Shown here one piece after another: positions 1 to 4,958 of a DNA stretch of 5,085 nt. The stretch comes from Clostridia bacterium DTU080. Its GTDB lineage: Bacteria > Bacillota > Limnochordia > DTU080. The notes under the pieces were generated by a model. It saw nothing but the letters and a program-made list of their open reading frames with translations, did no database searches and was not told the origin of the DNA. Position 1 is the first letter of the stretch. Each line of letters begins with the position of its first letter. Location: the NCBI GenBank assembly GCA_001513395.1, contig LFTP01000038.1, forward strand, positions 1 to 5,085. Direction: 5' to 3'. The position numbers were made by a program, and so were the translations under genes.

Positions 1-407
1 ACACGTACGCCAGCCGCTTCGACTACGGCGCGAACAGCACCGCCAGCGATGACTCCTGTACCCTCAGAAGCGGGTCGCAGGAGAACCTTTGCCCCCCCGT
101 AGCGAGTGACAACGGGATGGGGGATCGTGTTGCCGGCCAAAGGCACCGCTATCATGTTCTTCTTCGCGTCATCCACGGCTTTACGTATAGCATCGGATAT
201 CTCTTTGGCCTTACCGGTACCCGCACCGACATGGCCACGGCCGTCTCCGACCACTACCACGGCAGCGAAACTGCGTGTGCGGCCACCCTTAGCGGTCTTA
301 GATACCGGGTTGATGCTGACTACTCTTTCTTCGAGTTCTCCAAGCGTCTCGGCATCCACGCGCCGCGATTCCAATGACACCTTTTCACGCCCCTTTGCTA
401 ACTCCAT
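1..407 (-). CDS. rpsE: Ribosomal protein S5, N-terminal part (truncated by window edge)
   Basis: S5 is a 30S protein near the decoding centre that contributes to translational accuracy. Reading the minus strand gives 135 codons with no stop before the window ends; about 30 to 35 C-terminal residues are probably missing, since the family is usually 160 to 175 long. The N-terminal double-stranded-RNA-binding-like domain is clear: EERVVSINPVSKTAKGG (about residues 26-42), VVVVGDGRGHVGAG (50-63), then KAVDDAKKN (77-85). The start of the C-terminal domain follows with GTGVIAGGAVRAVVE (116-130). The ATG at 407 is the first start codon after an in-frame TAG, which is the rplR stop, 6 bases upstream. 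Its Shine-Dalgarno is weak (GGAG at 420-423, 12 bases away). A GTG at 380 with AAAGGGG 9 bases upstream is a real alternative start. The identity is certain; the exact start is not. Confidence 0.95.
   Translation of the reverse strand, partial: MELAKGREKVSLESRRVDAETLGELEERVVSINPVSKTAKGGRTRSFAAVVVVGDGRGHVGAGTGKAKEISDAIRKAVDDAKKNMIAVPLAGNTIPHPVVTRYGGAKVLLRPASEGTGVIAGGAVRAVVEAAGVR
390..396 (-). promoter_or_regulatory. Candidate Shine-Dalgarno for an alternative rpsE GTG start
   Basis: The minus strand reads AAAGGGG here, 9 bases ahead of an in-frame GTG at 380-378 (codon 10 of the longer rpsE reading). It resembles the rplN site in this same window (AAGGGGG, 8 bases before ATG). If used, S5 would begin SLESRRVDAETLG and the rplR-rpsE spacer would be 33 bases, close to the other spacers in this cluster. 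Whether it is used is inference. Confidence 0.4.
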
Positions 408-413
408 ACAACT

Positions 414-779
414 CTAGAACTCCAACCCTTCGCTACGCGCTCCCTCGGCCAGAGCGGCGACGCGACCGTGATACGCGTTGCCTCCACGATCAAAGACAAC
501 CCGCTTGATACCTTTTTCCAGGGCGCGCCGAGCTATGACTTCGCCGACCGTGCGGGCAGCCTGGCGATCTTTGGTGCTCTTCAGATCCTTACTCACTTCA
601 TCTTCCAAGGTCGAAGCAGCTACCAAGGTATGGCCGATGCTGTCATCAATTATCTGCGCGTAGATATGATGAAGGCTTCGATACACCGCCAGTCTCGGCC
701 TCTCAGGTGTACCGACGATGCGTTTGCGCAGACGCTTGTGTCTTTTAATCCGTTGTGCTTTGCGGTCTATCTCCGCCAT
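414..779 (-). CDS. rplR: Ribosomal protein L18
   Basis: L18 binds 5S rRNA together with L5 and helps place it in the central protuberance of the 50S subunit. The protein has 121 residues, normal for bacterial L18. It has a basic N-terminal arm (residues 6-20, rich in R and K), then GTPERPRLAVYRSLHHIYAQ (23-42), the usual entry to the L18 fold. It closes with VVFDRGGNAYHGRVAALAEG (94-113) and GLEF, the family's typical C-terminus. The start is ATG, with AAGGA at 783-787 and GGAG at 790-793 upstream. The spacer from rplF is 26 bases and the spacer to rpsE only 6. The stop is TAG and lies in the same frame as the rpsE ATG. Nothing looks damaged. Confidence 0.97.
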   Translation of the reverse strand: MAEIDRKAQRIKRHKRLRKRIVGTPERPRLAVYRSLHHIYAQIIDDSIGHTLVAASTLEDEVSKDLKSTKDRQAARTVGEVIARRALEKGIKRVVFDRGGNAYHGRVAALAEGARSEGLEF

Positions 780-805
780 CGTTCCTTCACTCCCGACCGA
801 GCTAG

Positions 806-1351
806 TTAATCGCTCACCCTGCCGGCCTTACCGGCTTTTCTTCTGATCCGCTCGTTGGCATATCGAATTCCCTTGCCAAGATAGGGCTCAGGAGGACGTA
901 CGAAGCGAATATCTGCAGCTACGGCTCCAACAGCCTCTTTGTCAATGCCGCGGACAGTGATTCGCGTCGGTGCCGGCACTTCAATCTCAACGCCATCGCG
1001 CGGCTCAATTTCCACCGGATGTGAGTAACCGACCTGAAGCACCAACTTGTTTCCCTGTTTGCTGGCCCGATAACCAACTCCGTTGATCTCGAGCTCCTTT
1101 GTAAAGCCGTTGGTCACGCCCTCAATCATGTTACTGATCAATGTTCGTGTCAGACCGTGCAAGGCGCGATGCCTCTTGTCGTCTGAGGGGCGGCTCACAA
1201 CGATCTCACCGTCGACGAGCTCTATCTTAATCTCGGGATGCATTTCTCTGCTAAGTTGACCTTTGGGTCCTTTGACTTGCACCCGACTTCCTTTGATATC
1301 TATCTCAACCCCGGCAGGAACGGGGATCGGCTTCCTCCCGATTCTCGACAC
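806..1351 (-). CDS. rplF: Ribosomal protein L6
   Basis: L6 is a two-domain 50S protein that sits near the sarcin-ricin loop and the factor-binding site. From the chosen start it has 181 residues, matching the usual 175 to 182. It begins MSRIGRKPIPVPAGVEI, the standard family N-terminus, and carries VKGPKGQLSR (about 26-35), LEINGVGYRA (87-96), and the C-terminal signature RPPEPYLGKGIRYANERIRR (152-171) followed by KAGKAG. The open frame extends 25 codons further upstream to 1426, but that part overlaps rpsH and does not look like L6. I therefore chose the GTG at 1351, which has a strong Shine-Dalgarno 6 bases ahead. The spacer from rpsH is 25 bases. The stop is TAA. Confidence 0.97.
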   Translation of the reverse strand: MSRIGRKPIPVPAGVEIDIKGSRVQVKGPKGQLSREMHPEIKIELVDGEIVVSRPSDDKRHRALHGLTRTLISNMIEGVTNGFTKELEINGVGYRASKQGNKLVLQVGYSHPVEIEPRDGVEIEVPAPTRITVRGIDKEAVGAVAADIRFVRPPEPYLGKGIRYANERIRRKAGKAGRVSD

Positions 1352-1357
1352 GACGAT

Positions 1358-1366
1358 CCTCCCTTT
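1358..1366 (-). promoter_or_regulatory. Shine-Dalgarno site fixing the rplF GTG start
   Basis: The minus strand reads AAAGGGAGG, with 6 bases to the GTG at 1351-1349. It lies in the 25-base spacer after the rpsH TAA. It supports the short L6 start over the upstream in-frame start at 1426, which lies inside rpsH. Confidence 0.85.
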
Positions 1367-1376
1367 CTGGGCAAGG

Positions 1377-1775
1377 TTACCAGACGTAACAGATAACCTC
1401 GCCGCCCACACCGGCCTTCCGTGCACTTCTATCAGTCATGACTCCCTTGGATGTTGACAGCACCGCACAACCGAGGCCTCCCAGCACCCGGGGAATCTCC
1501 TCATGTCTGGCATATACTCGCAATCCGGGCTTGCTAATGCGCTTGATGCCGGAAATGGCCTTCTGCTTATTGGGGCCGTACTTCAAGAACACCCGAATCA
1601 TGCTTCGCCCATCTTCATCCACGACTTTGTAATCCCGGATGTAGCCCTCTTCTTTGAGGACTCTGGCAAGCTCCTGCTTCAAGCGGGAAGCCGGAATGTC
1701 AACCTGATCGTGGTTGGCAGAGCTGGCGTTGCGTATACGCGTCAGCATATCGGCGATCGGATCAGTCATCACCAT
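1377..1775 (-). CDS. rpsH: Ribosomal protein S8
   Basis: S8 is a primary binder of the central domain of 16S rRNA (helix 21 region) and, in E. coli, also represses the spc operon by binding its own mRNA. The 132-residue length is typical. The N-terminus MVMTDPIADMLTRIRNA is standard, and the C-terminal half holds the family signature LSTSKGVMTDRSARKAG (about 106-122), ending GGEVICYVW. ATG 1775, GTG 1772 and ATG 1769 are consecutive in-frame candidates; the first is best placed, 8 bases after AAGGGGGGAG (1784-1793). Directly before it lies an in-frame ATG-TAG pair (1781-1776). The spacer from rpsN is 27 bases. The stop is TAA. Whether S8 regulates this operon cannot be seen. Confidence 0.97.
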   Translation of the reverse strand: MVMTDPIADMLTRIRNASSANHDQVDIPASRLKQELARVLKEEGYIRDYKVVDEDGRSMIRVFLKYGPNKQKAISGIKRISKPGLRVYARHEEIPRVLGGLGCAVLSTSKGVMTDRSARKAGVGGEVICYVW

Positions 1776-1781
1776 CTACAT
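1776..1781 (-). other. AUG-UAG start-stop pair immediately upstream of rpsH
   Basis: On the minus strand the six bases before the rpsH ATG are ATG TAG, in frame with rpsH. Only about 2 bases separate this first ATG from the end of the G-rich Shine-Dalgarno run (1784-1793), too close for good initiation, so the rpsH ATG at 1775 is preferred. It could be chance or a minimal decoy start. Confidence 0.5.
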
Positions 1782-1802
1782 CGCTCCCCCCTTCGAACGC
1801 AC

Positions 1803-1988
1803 CTACCAACTGGCCTTCGTTACTCCTGGGATCTGTCCACGATGGGCTAGCTCCCGAAAACAGATGCGGCACATCTGAAAGTCTCGCATATAGCTCCGCG
1901 GACGACCGCAAATCCTGCAGCGGTTTCTGCGACGAACCGCGTACTTGAGCGATTCACTTTTTCTGACGATCTTAGACTTCTTGGCCAC
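1803..1988 (-). CDS. rpsN: Ribosomal protein S14, zinc-binding type (type Z)
   Basis: S14 is a small protein of the 30S head that binds 16S rRNA late in assembly. At 61 residues this is the short zinc-containing form, not the roughly 100-residue zinc-free form of E. coli. Four cysteines, C24-x2-C27-x12-C40-x2-C43, form the zinc site within NRCRICGRPR and MCRICFREL. The C-terminus GQIPGVTKASW is the family signature. The start is GTG at 1988, with a near-perfect Shine-Dalgarno AAAGGAGG (1995-2002) 6 bases ahead. Spacers are 17 bases from rplE and 27 to rpsH. The stop is TAG. The N-terminus has a KKSKIVRKSES lead-in, slightly different from the common 'ARKALI' type, which is ordinary variation. 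A second, zinc-free copy elsewhere in the genome cannot be excluded. Confidence 0.97.
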   Translation of the reverse strand: MAKKSKIVRKSESLKYAVRRRNRCRICGRPRSYMRDFQMCRICFRELAHRGQIPGVTKASW

Positions 1989-1994
1989 GCTAAG

Positions 1995-2002
1995 CCTCCT
2001 TT
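1995..2002 (-). promoter_or_regulatory. Shine-Dalgarno site for the rpsN GTG start
   Basis: The minus strand reads AAAGGAGG with 6 bases to the GTG at 1988-1986. It is the closest match to the canonical anti-16S consensus in the window and fills most of the 17-base rplE-rpsN spacer. Confidence 0.85.
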
Positions 2003-2005
2003 GAA

Positions 2006-2548
2006 CTATGCGCTACGGAAGGGCATACCCAAGGCCCGCAGTAGCTCATAGCCTTCTTCGTCCGTCTTCGCCGTTGTCACGATGACAATATCCATGCCAC
2101 GAATTTTGTCGATCTTGTCATAGTCGATCTCGGGGAAGACCAACTGCTCCCGTATACCCAATGAGTAGTTTCCTCGACCGTCAAAGCTGCTTGGTGAAAG
2201 CCCGCGAAAATCCCTGATTCTCGGCAAACTGACGTTGATCAGTTTGTCAAGGAAATGGTACATTCGCTCTCCGCGCAACGTAACCTTGGCACCGATTCTC
2301 ATGCCGGTACGGATCTTGAAGGCCGCCACCGACTTCTTAGCCCTCGTGACCACAGGTCTTTGCCCCGTAATGGCCATCAGATCCGCCACCGCCCCGTCGA
2401 GAGCCTTGGGGTCCGCCACCGCATCGCCCACACCCATGTTGATGACTATCTTCTTAAGCGTGGGGACCTCCATCACGTTCCTATATCCGAACCGCTCCAT
2501 CAGAGCGGGCTTCACTTCTTTTTCCAACTTCTCTTTGAGGCGAGCCAA
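2006..2548 (-). CDS. rplE: Ribosomal protein L5
   Basis: L5 binds 5S rRNA with L18, sits in the central protuberance, contacts the P-site tRNA and forms an intersubunit bridge. From the chosen TTG at 2548 the protein has 180 residues, exactly typical. It starts (M)ARLKEKLEKEVKPALMERFG, with VPTLKKIVINMGVGDA (28-43), TGQRPVVTRAKKSVAAFKIR (61-80), the loop region GMRIGAKVTLRG (82-93) and FPEIDYDKIDKIRGMDIVI (138-156). The frame is open 17 codons further up, to 2599, but those codons overlap the end of rplX and do not resemble L5. AAAGGGGGG (2555-2563) lies 6 bases before the TTG. The spacer from rplX is 20 bases. The stop is TAG. In E. coli the S8 repressor target overlaps this gene's start; I cannot see whether it is present here. 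Confidence 0.97.
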   Translation of the reverse strand: MARLKEKLEKEVKPALMERFGYRNVMEVPTLKKIVINMGVGDAVADPKALDGAVADLMAITGQRPVVTRAKKSVAAFKIRTGMRIGAKVTLRGERMYHFLDKLINVSLPRIRDFRGLSPSSFDGRGNYSLGIREQLVFPEIDYDKIDKIRGMDIVIVTTAKTDEEGYELLRALGMPFRSA

Positions 2549-2554
2549 CCGTTG

Positions 2555-2563
2555 CCCCCCTTT
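2555..2563 (-). promoter_or_regulatory. Shine-Dalgarno site fixing the rplE TTG start
   Basis: The minus strand reads AAAGGGGGG, followed by 6 bases and TTG at 2548-2546. The L5 N-terminus from this TTG matches the family, whereas the 17 extra codons upstream overlap rplX. This is an unusual start codon supported by a strong site. Confidence 0.85.
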
Positions 2564-2568
2564 CCCCG

Positions 2569-2892
2569 TTAGTCGATATCTTTGCCGCAACGTTTGCATA
2601 CACGCGTGACGCTGCCATCTGTCCCTCGTGACCGACCGACACGCGTCGCCTGGTTGCAGTTGGGACAGACCAGCATGACATTCGATATATGCACGGGTCC
2701 GGGGCGCCTCACGATACCCCCCTCAGGGTTGGCCTGTGAGGGACGCGTATGCCGTTTTTGAATGTTAATCCCCTCAACTACAACTCGTTGCGACGCCCGG
2801 TCGACACTCAATACATTCCCGGTCTTGCCGGCGTCTTCACCGGCAATCACTTTCACGGTGTCGCCCTTGCGTACGTGCGCCTTAAACACCAA
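2569..2892 (-). CDS. rplX: Ribosomal protein L24 with C-terminal four-cysteine tail
   Basis: L24 is an early assembly initiator that binds the 5' domain of 23S rRNA. The protein has 107 residues, within the normal range. An N-terminal KOW motif is visible: VRKGDTVKVIAGEDAGKTG (about 7-25). RRPGPVHISNVMLV (62-75) is the usual second block. The C-terminus carries C76-PN-C79 and C99-KR-C102, a zinc-ribbon-like pair where E. coli L24 has no cysteines. This variant occurs in many other bacteria; zinc binding here is inferred. The start is TTG at 2892, with AAGGAGG (2900-2906) 7 bases ahead. The very next codon is GTG at 2889, 10 bases from the site, so the protein may be one residue shorter. The stop is TAA. 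The spacer from rplN is 34 bases. Confidence 0.96.
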   Translation of the reverse strand: MVFKAHVRKGDTVKVIAGEDAGKTGNVLSVDRASQRVVVEGINIQKRHTRPSQANPEGGIVRRPGPVHISNVMLVCPNCNQATRVGRSRGTDGSVTRVCKRCGKDID

Positions 2893-2899
2893 CGGTACT

Positions 2900-2906
2900 C
2901 CTCCTT
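2900..2906 (-). promoter_or_regulatory. Shine-Dalgarno site for rplX (adjacent TTG and GTG starts)
   Basis: The minus strand reads AAGGAGG, 7 bases before TTG 2892 and 10 bases before GTG 2889. The spacing favours TTG and the codon type favours GTG; the protein differs by one residue. Confidence 0.8.
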
Positions 2907-2926
2907 AACAAAGCGGCGTCGACTTC

Positions 2927-3295
2927 CTATAGGACTTCGGGCGCCAGACTCACTATGCGCATGAAGTCCCGTTCGCGCAACTCGCGAGCCACTGGGCCGA
3001 AGATACGAGTTCCTCTTGGCGCGTTTTGCTCATTGATAACGACAGCCGCGTTTTCGTCAAAGCGAATATAGGAGCCATCCCGTCTGCCGGTGATCGCCTT
3101 AGTCCGTACAATCACGGCCCTGACAATCTCGCCCTTCTTGACCACGCCCCCGGGCGTTGCTTCCTTTACGGAAGCGATGATCACGTCGCCTACTCGGGCA
3201 TAGCGACGTCCGGACCCACCCAATACTCTGATGCACAACAATTCTTTCGCACCGGTATTGTCAGCTACTTTGACCCGCGATTCTTGCTGTATCAT
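2927..3295 (-). CDS. rplN: Ribosomal protein L14
   Basis: L14 is a small beta-barrel 50S protein at the subunit interface, contacting 16S rRNA in an intersubunit bridge and lying beside L19. It has 122 residues, the standard length. It begins MIQQESRVKVADNTGAKELL and shows VLGGSGRRYARVGDVIIASV (24-43), then the family signature APRGTRIFGPVARELR (92-107) and a C-terminus ending LAPEVL. The start is ATG at 3295, with AAGGGGG (3304-3310) 8 bases ahead. Only 30 bases separate it from rpsQ. In E. coli this junction holds the spc promoter; here there is little room for one, so rplN is probably co-transcribed with the S10-side genes. The stop is TAG. Confidence 0.98.
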   Translation of the reverse strand: MIQQESRVKVADNTGAKELLCIRVLGGSGRRYARVGDVIIASVKEATPGGVVKKGEIVRAVIVRTKAITGRRDGSYIRFDENAAVVINEQNAPRGTRIFGPVARELRERDFMRIVSLAPEVL

Positions 3296-3325
3296 CTTGT
3301 CCGCCCCCTTGGTTCCGACGACTGG

Positions 3326-3592
3326 CTAGCGGGCTTTCTCCAGGACTTGGACAATGCGCCACCGTTTCTCTTTCGACAGAGGGCGAGTTTCCATGACTCG
3401 TACCCGATCGCCAGTGCTTGTTATATTCTCTTCATCATGCGCCTTCAGCTTAATCGTGCGTCGGATCGTTTTCCGGTAGAGCGGGTGTTGAACCAGGCGC
3501 TCCACGGCGACGACACGTGTCTTATCCATTTTGTCTGAGACCACGACTCCGACGCGGGTTTTACGTCGATTACGAACTGGTGTGTCGCTCAT
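3326..3592 (-). CDS. rpsQ: Ribosomal protein S17
   Basis: S17 is an OB-fold primary binder of the 5' domain of 16S rRNA, important early in 30S assembly. From the chosen ATG it has 88 residues (usual 80 to 90). The sequence RRKTRVGVVVSDKMDKTRVV (9-28) is the usual first strand pair, followed by HPLYRKTIRRTIKLKAHDEE (36-55), GDRVRVMETRPLSKEKRWRI (61-80) and VQVLEKAR at the end. The frame is open 15 codons further up, to 3637, but that part overlaps rpmC and is not S17-like. The Shine-Dalgarno AAGGAGG (3599-3605) directly follows the rpmC TAG and is 6 bases before ATG 3592. The spacer from rpmC is 13 bases. The stop is TAG. Confidence 0.97.
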   Translation of the reverse strand: MSDTPVRNRRKTRVGVVVSDKMDKTRVVAVERLVQHPLYRKTIRRTIKLKAHDEENITSTGDRVRVMETRPLSKEKRWRIVQVLEKAR

Positions 3593-3598
3593 CAGGCC

Positions 3599-3605
3599 CC
3601 TCCTT
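3599..3605 (-). promoter_or_regulatory. Shine-Dalgarno site fixing the rpsQ ATG start
   Basis: The minus strand reads AAGGAGG directly after the rpmC stop codon, 6 bases before the ATG at 3592-3590. It decides for the 88-residue S17 rather than the longer frame starting at 3637 inside rpmC. Confidence 0.85.
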
Positions 3606-3809
3606 CTAACCCCGCCTAATGCCGAGCTCACGCTCACGCATGATCGTCTTTATCCGGGCAATGTCTCTGCGCACCAGCCGAAACCGCGCCGGATTGTCCA
3701 GCTGACCTGTGACCGCTTGAAAACGCAAGTTAAACAACTCTTCTTTGAGGTCGGCCAAGCGCCCATTCAGTTCAGCGTCCGTGAGTTCTCTGAGTTCGTC
3801 AGCTTTCAA
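3606..3809 (-). CDS. rpmC: Ribosomal protein L29
   Basis: L29 is a small two-helix protein beside the 50S exit tunnel, next to L23, in the area where trigger factor and the signal recognition particle dock. It has 67 residues (usual 60 to 75). MKADELRELTDAELNGRLAD is the typical N-terminus, then LKEELFNLRFQAVTGQLDN (21-39) and a second helix with RRDIARIKTIMRERE (47-61). The start is TTG at 3809, and its last two bases are the first two of the rplP TGA stop, giving a 4-base TTGA overlap. An in-frame TGA three codons upstream excludes earlier starts, and no ATG follows until late in the gene. GGTGG (3819-3823) is a weak ribosome site 9 bases ahead, so coupling to rplP translation is likely. 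The stop is TAG. Confidence 0.95.
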   Translation of the reverse strand: MKADELRELTDAELNGRLADLKEELFNLRFQAVTGQLDNPARFRLVRRDIARIKTIMRERELGIRRG

Positions 3810-4252
3810 TGTCCGTCACCACCCGCGGCTTCTTCGGCTGCGACCATTTCCCGTTTGACAATCTTTGTCTTGATCGGGAGTTTATGCGCGGCAAGACGCA
3901 GCGCCTCTCTCGACAACTCCTCGTCAACCCCGCCAATTTCAAACATCACACGACCGGGCTTTACCACGGCTACCCAGTATTCAGGTGCTCCCTTACCGCT
4001 TCCCATGCGTGTTTCAGCAGGCTTGGCAGTTACGGGTTTGTCCGGGAAAATCTTGACCCAGACTCTGCCGCCACGTCTGATGTGACGGGTCATGGCAACA
4101 CGGGCTGCCTCGATCTGGGTATTCGTAATCCATCCGGGTTCGAGCGCCTGCAAGCCGAACTCACCAAGGGTGACGGTCGAACCGCGCTCGGCCCTGCCCT
4201 TCATGCGTCCGCGCTGAACTTTGCGGCGCCTGACCCTCTTGGGCATGAGCAT
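3806..4252 (-). CDS. rplP: Ribosomal protein L16
   Basis: L16 lies near the A site and peptidyl-transferase region of the 50S subunit, is added late in assembly and helps position tRNA. It has 148 residues, slightly longer than the common 137 to 145 because of a short Ala/Gly-rich tail (EAAGGDGH). It begins MLMPKRVRRRKVQRGRMKG, with GEFGLQALEPGWITNTQIEA (30-49), GRVWVKIFPDKPVTAKPAET (62-81), the tRNA-facing loop RMGSGKGAPEYWVAVVKPG (82-100) and LPIKTKIVKRE (125-135). The start is ATG at 4252, just 2 bases after the rpsC TAG. Its Shine-Dalgarno AGGGAGGGG (4260-4268) lies inside the last rpsC codons. The gene ends in TGA, overlapping the rpmC TTG. Translation of rpsC, rplP and rpmC is probably coupled. 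Confidence 0.98.
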   Translation of the reverse strand: MLMPKRVRRRKVQRGRMKGRAERGSTVTLGEFGLQALEPGWITNTQIEAARVAMTRHIRRGGRVWVKIFPDKPVTAKPAETRMGSGKGAPEYWVAVVKPGRVMFEIGGVDEELSREALRLAAHKLPIKTKIVKREMVAAEEAAGGDGH

Positions 4253-4254
4253 GG

Positions 4255-4923
4255 CTATTCCCCTCCCTGCGCGATCCTGGCCTCAGAGCCCTTCTGTGGC
4301 AGGACCTCGCCCTTGTATATCCAGACCTTTACGCCGATGCGACCATAGGTAGTGCGAGCCTCCGCAAAACCATAGTCAATGTCTCCACGCAACGTGTGCA
4401 GCGGCACGGAACCTTCATTGGTCCACTCGGTGCGAGCGATCTCGGCACCGCCCAAGCGACCGGAGACTTGCACTCTGATCCCTTTGGCGCCCAGACGCAT
4501 GGCACGCTGCTGAGCTTGACGCATGGCCCTGCGGAACGAAATGCGTCGCTCTAGCTGAAAAGCCACGTTCTCAGCCACAAGCTGGGCATCGAGCTCCGCT
4601 TGCTTAATCTCGACAATGTTAATCTGAACCTGTTTTTCGGTCAAGCGCTCTAGCTCGGCCCGAAGCTTTTCCACTTCAGCACCGCCGCGACCGATTACCA
4701 TACCAGGCCGTGCCGTATGAATTGTGATCCGGGTGCGGTTGGCTGCCCGCTCGATCTCGATACGGGAAACGCCGGCCGTATAGAAGCGTTCCTTGATCAT
4801 CCGCCGGATCATCAAGTCTTCGTGCAAGAGTTCGCTGAACTCCTTACGATTCGCGTACCACTTGCCCTCCCAGTCCTTGATGATACCAAGCCGCAACCCG
4901 TATGGGTGTACTTTTTGACCCAC
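4255..4923 (-). CDS. rpsC: Ribosomal protein S3
   Basis: S3 lies on the solvent side of the 30S head, at the mRNA entry channel, where with S4 and S5 it contributes to mRNA unwinding. It has 222 residues, normal for the family. It starts MGQKVHPYGLRLGIIKDWEG. A type II KH domain shows the GxxG loop in ARPGMVIGRGGAEVEKLR (71-88). The C-terminal domain is well conserved: RRAMRQAQQRAMRLGAKGIR (131-150), SGRLGGAEIARTEW (154-167), GSVPLHTLRGDIDYGFAEAR (171-190) and YGRIGVKVWIYKGE (193-206). Around residue 135 there is Arg where E. coli has the Lys implicated in helicase activity, a conservative change. The start is GTG at 4923, with AAGGGGGAG (4930-4938) 6 bases ahead. The 44-base spacer to rplV is the longest in the window and holds a hairpin. 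The stop is TAG. Confidence 0.98.
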   Translation of the reverse strand: MGQKVHPYGLRLGIIKDWEGKWYANRKEFSELLHEDLMIRRMIKERFYTAGVSRIEIERAANRTRITIHTARPGMVIGRGGAEVEKLRAELERLTEKQVQINIVEIKQAELDAQLVAENVAFQLERRISFRRAMRQAQQRAMRLGAKGIRVQVSGRLGGAEIARTEWTNEGSVPLHTLRGDIDYGFAEARTTYGRIGVKVWIYKGEVLPQKGSEARIAQGGE

Positions 4924-4929
4924 GCGTTG

Positions 4930-4938
4930 CTCCCCCTT
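4930..4938 (-). promoter_or_regulatory. Shine-Dalgarno site for the rpsC GTG start
   Basis: The minus strand reads AAGGGGGAG with 6 bases to the GTG at 4923-4921. It begins only 2 bases after the 3' end of an inverted repeat (4941-4958). Confidence 0.8.
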
Positions 4939-4940
4939 CT

Positions 4941-4958
4941 GACGTCAGCGTTGACGTC
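4941..4958 (-). repeat. Perfect inverted repeat (7-bp stem, 4-base loop) in the rplV-rpsC spacer
   Basis: As mRNA the minus strand reads GACGUCA ACGC UGACGUC, a perfect 7-bp stem closed by a 4-base loop. Because GACGTC is itself a palindrome, the same DNA also contains two direct copies of TGACGTC on the plus strand (4940-4946 and 4952-4958). It lies 9 bases after the rplV TAA and 2 bases before the rpsC Shine-Dalgarno. No U-tract follows, so it is not an intrinsic terminator. A role in mRNA processing, stability or control of rpsC translation is possible but unproven. Confidence 0.55.

Noticed and set aside
414..416. Possible readthrough of the rplR TAG into in-frame rpsE
   Set aside because: rplR and rpsE are in the same frame with 6 bases between them, but L18 ends at its normal C-terminus and rpsE has its own starts; no recoding signal is visible.
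106..417. Plus-strand open frames opposite rpsE
   Set aside because: The minus strand here encodes a clear S5 N-terminal domain. The opposite frames are low-complexity Ser/Thr/Pro-rich shadows.
1352..1426. 25-codon upstream extension of rplF
   Set aside because: It overlaps rpsH, does not match L6 N-termini, and the GTG at 1351 has a strong Shine-Dalgarno.
2549..2599. 17-codon upstream extension of rplE
   Set aside because: It overlaps the rplX 3' end and does not match L5; the TTG at 2548 has a strong Shine-Dalgarno and gives the family N-terminus.
2481..2681. Minus-strand 66-codon open frame
   Set aside because: It overlaps the real rplX and rplE in another frame, with no support from family similarity.
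2921..2938. Repeat GACTTC-CTATAG-GACTTC with a TCCTATAGGA palindrome at the rplN stop
   Set aside because: It is short, half inside rplN codons, and not followed by a U-tract; it is within what chance gives.
3026..3538. Plus-strand open frame of 170 codons
   Set aside because: It is antisense to rplN and rpsQ, both unambiguous and complete. Its translation has no family resemblance.
1650..3750. Recurring TTCTTTGAGG-like strings at about 1650, 2523 and 3740
   Set aside because: They encode LKEE or LKEK in S8, L5 and L29 on the minus strand. The match reflects shared codons, not a DNA repeat.
3531..4348. Long open frames on the plus strand (for example 3531-4085 and 3809-4348)
   Set aside because: They lie fully antisense to rpmC, rplP and the ends of rpsQ and rpsC, and their translations show no recognisable domain. 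They are by-products of codon bias on the coding strand.
4940..4958. TGACGTCA palindrome as a transcription factor site
   Set aside because: The resemblance to the eukaryotic CRE element is accidental in a bacterial operon spacer. I kept it only as a possible RNA hairpin.
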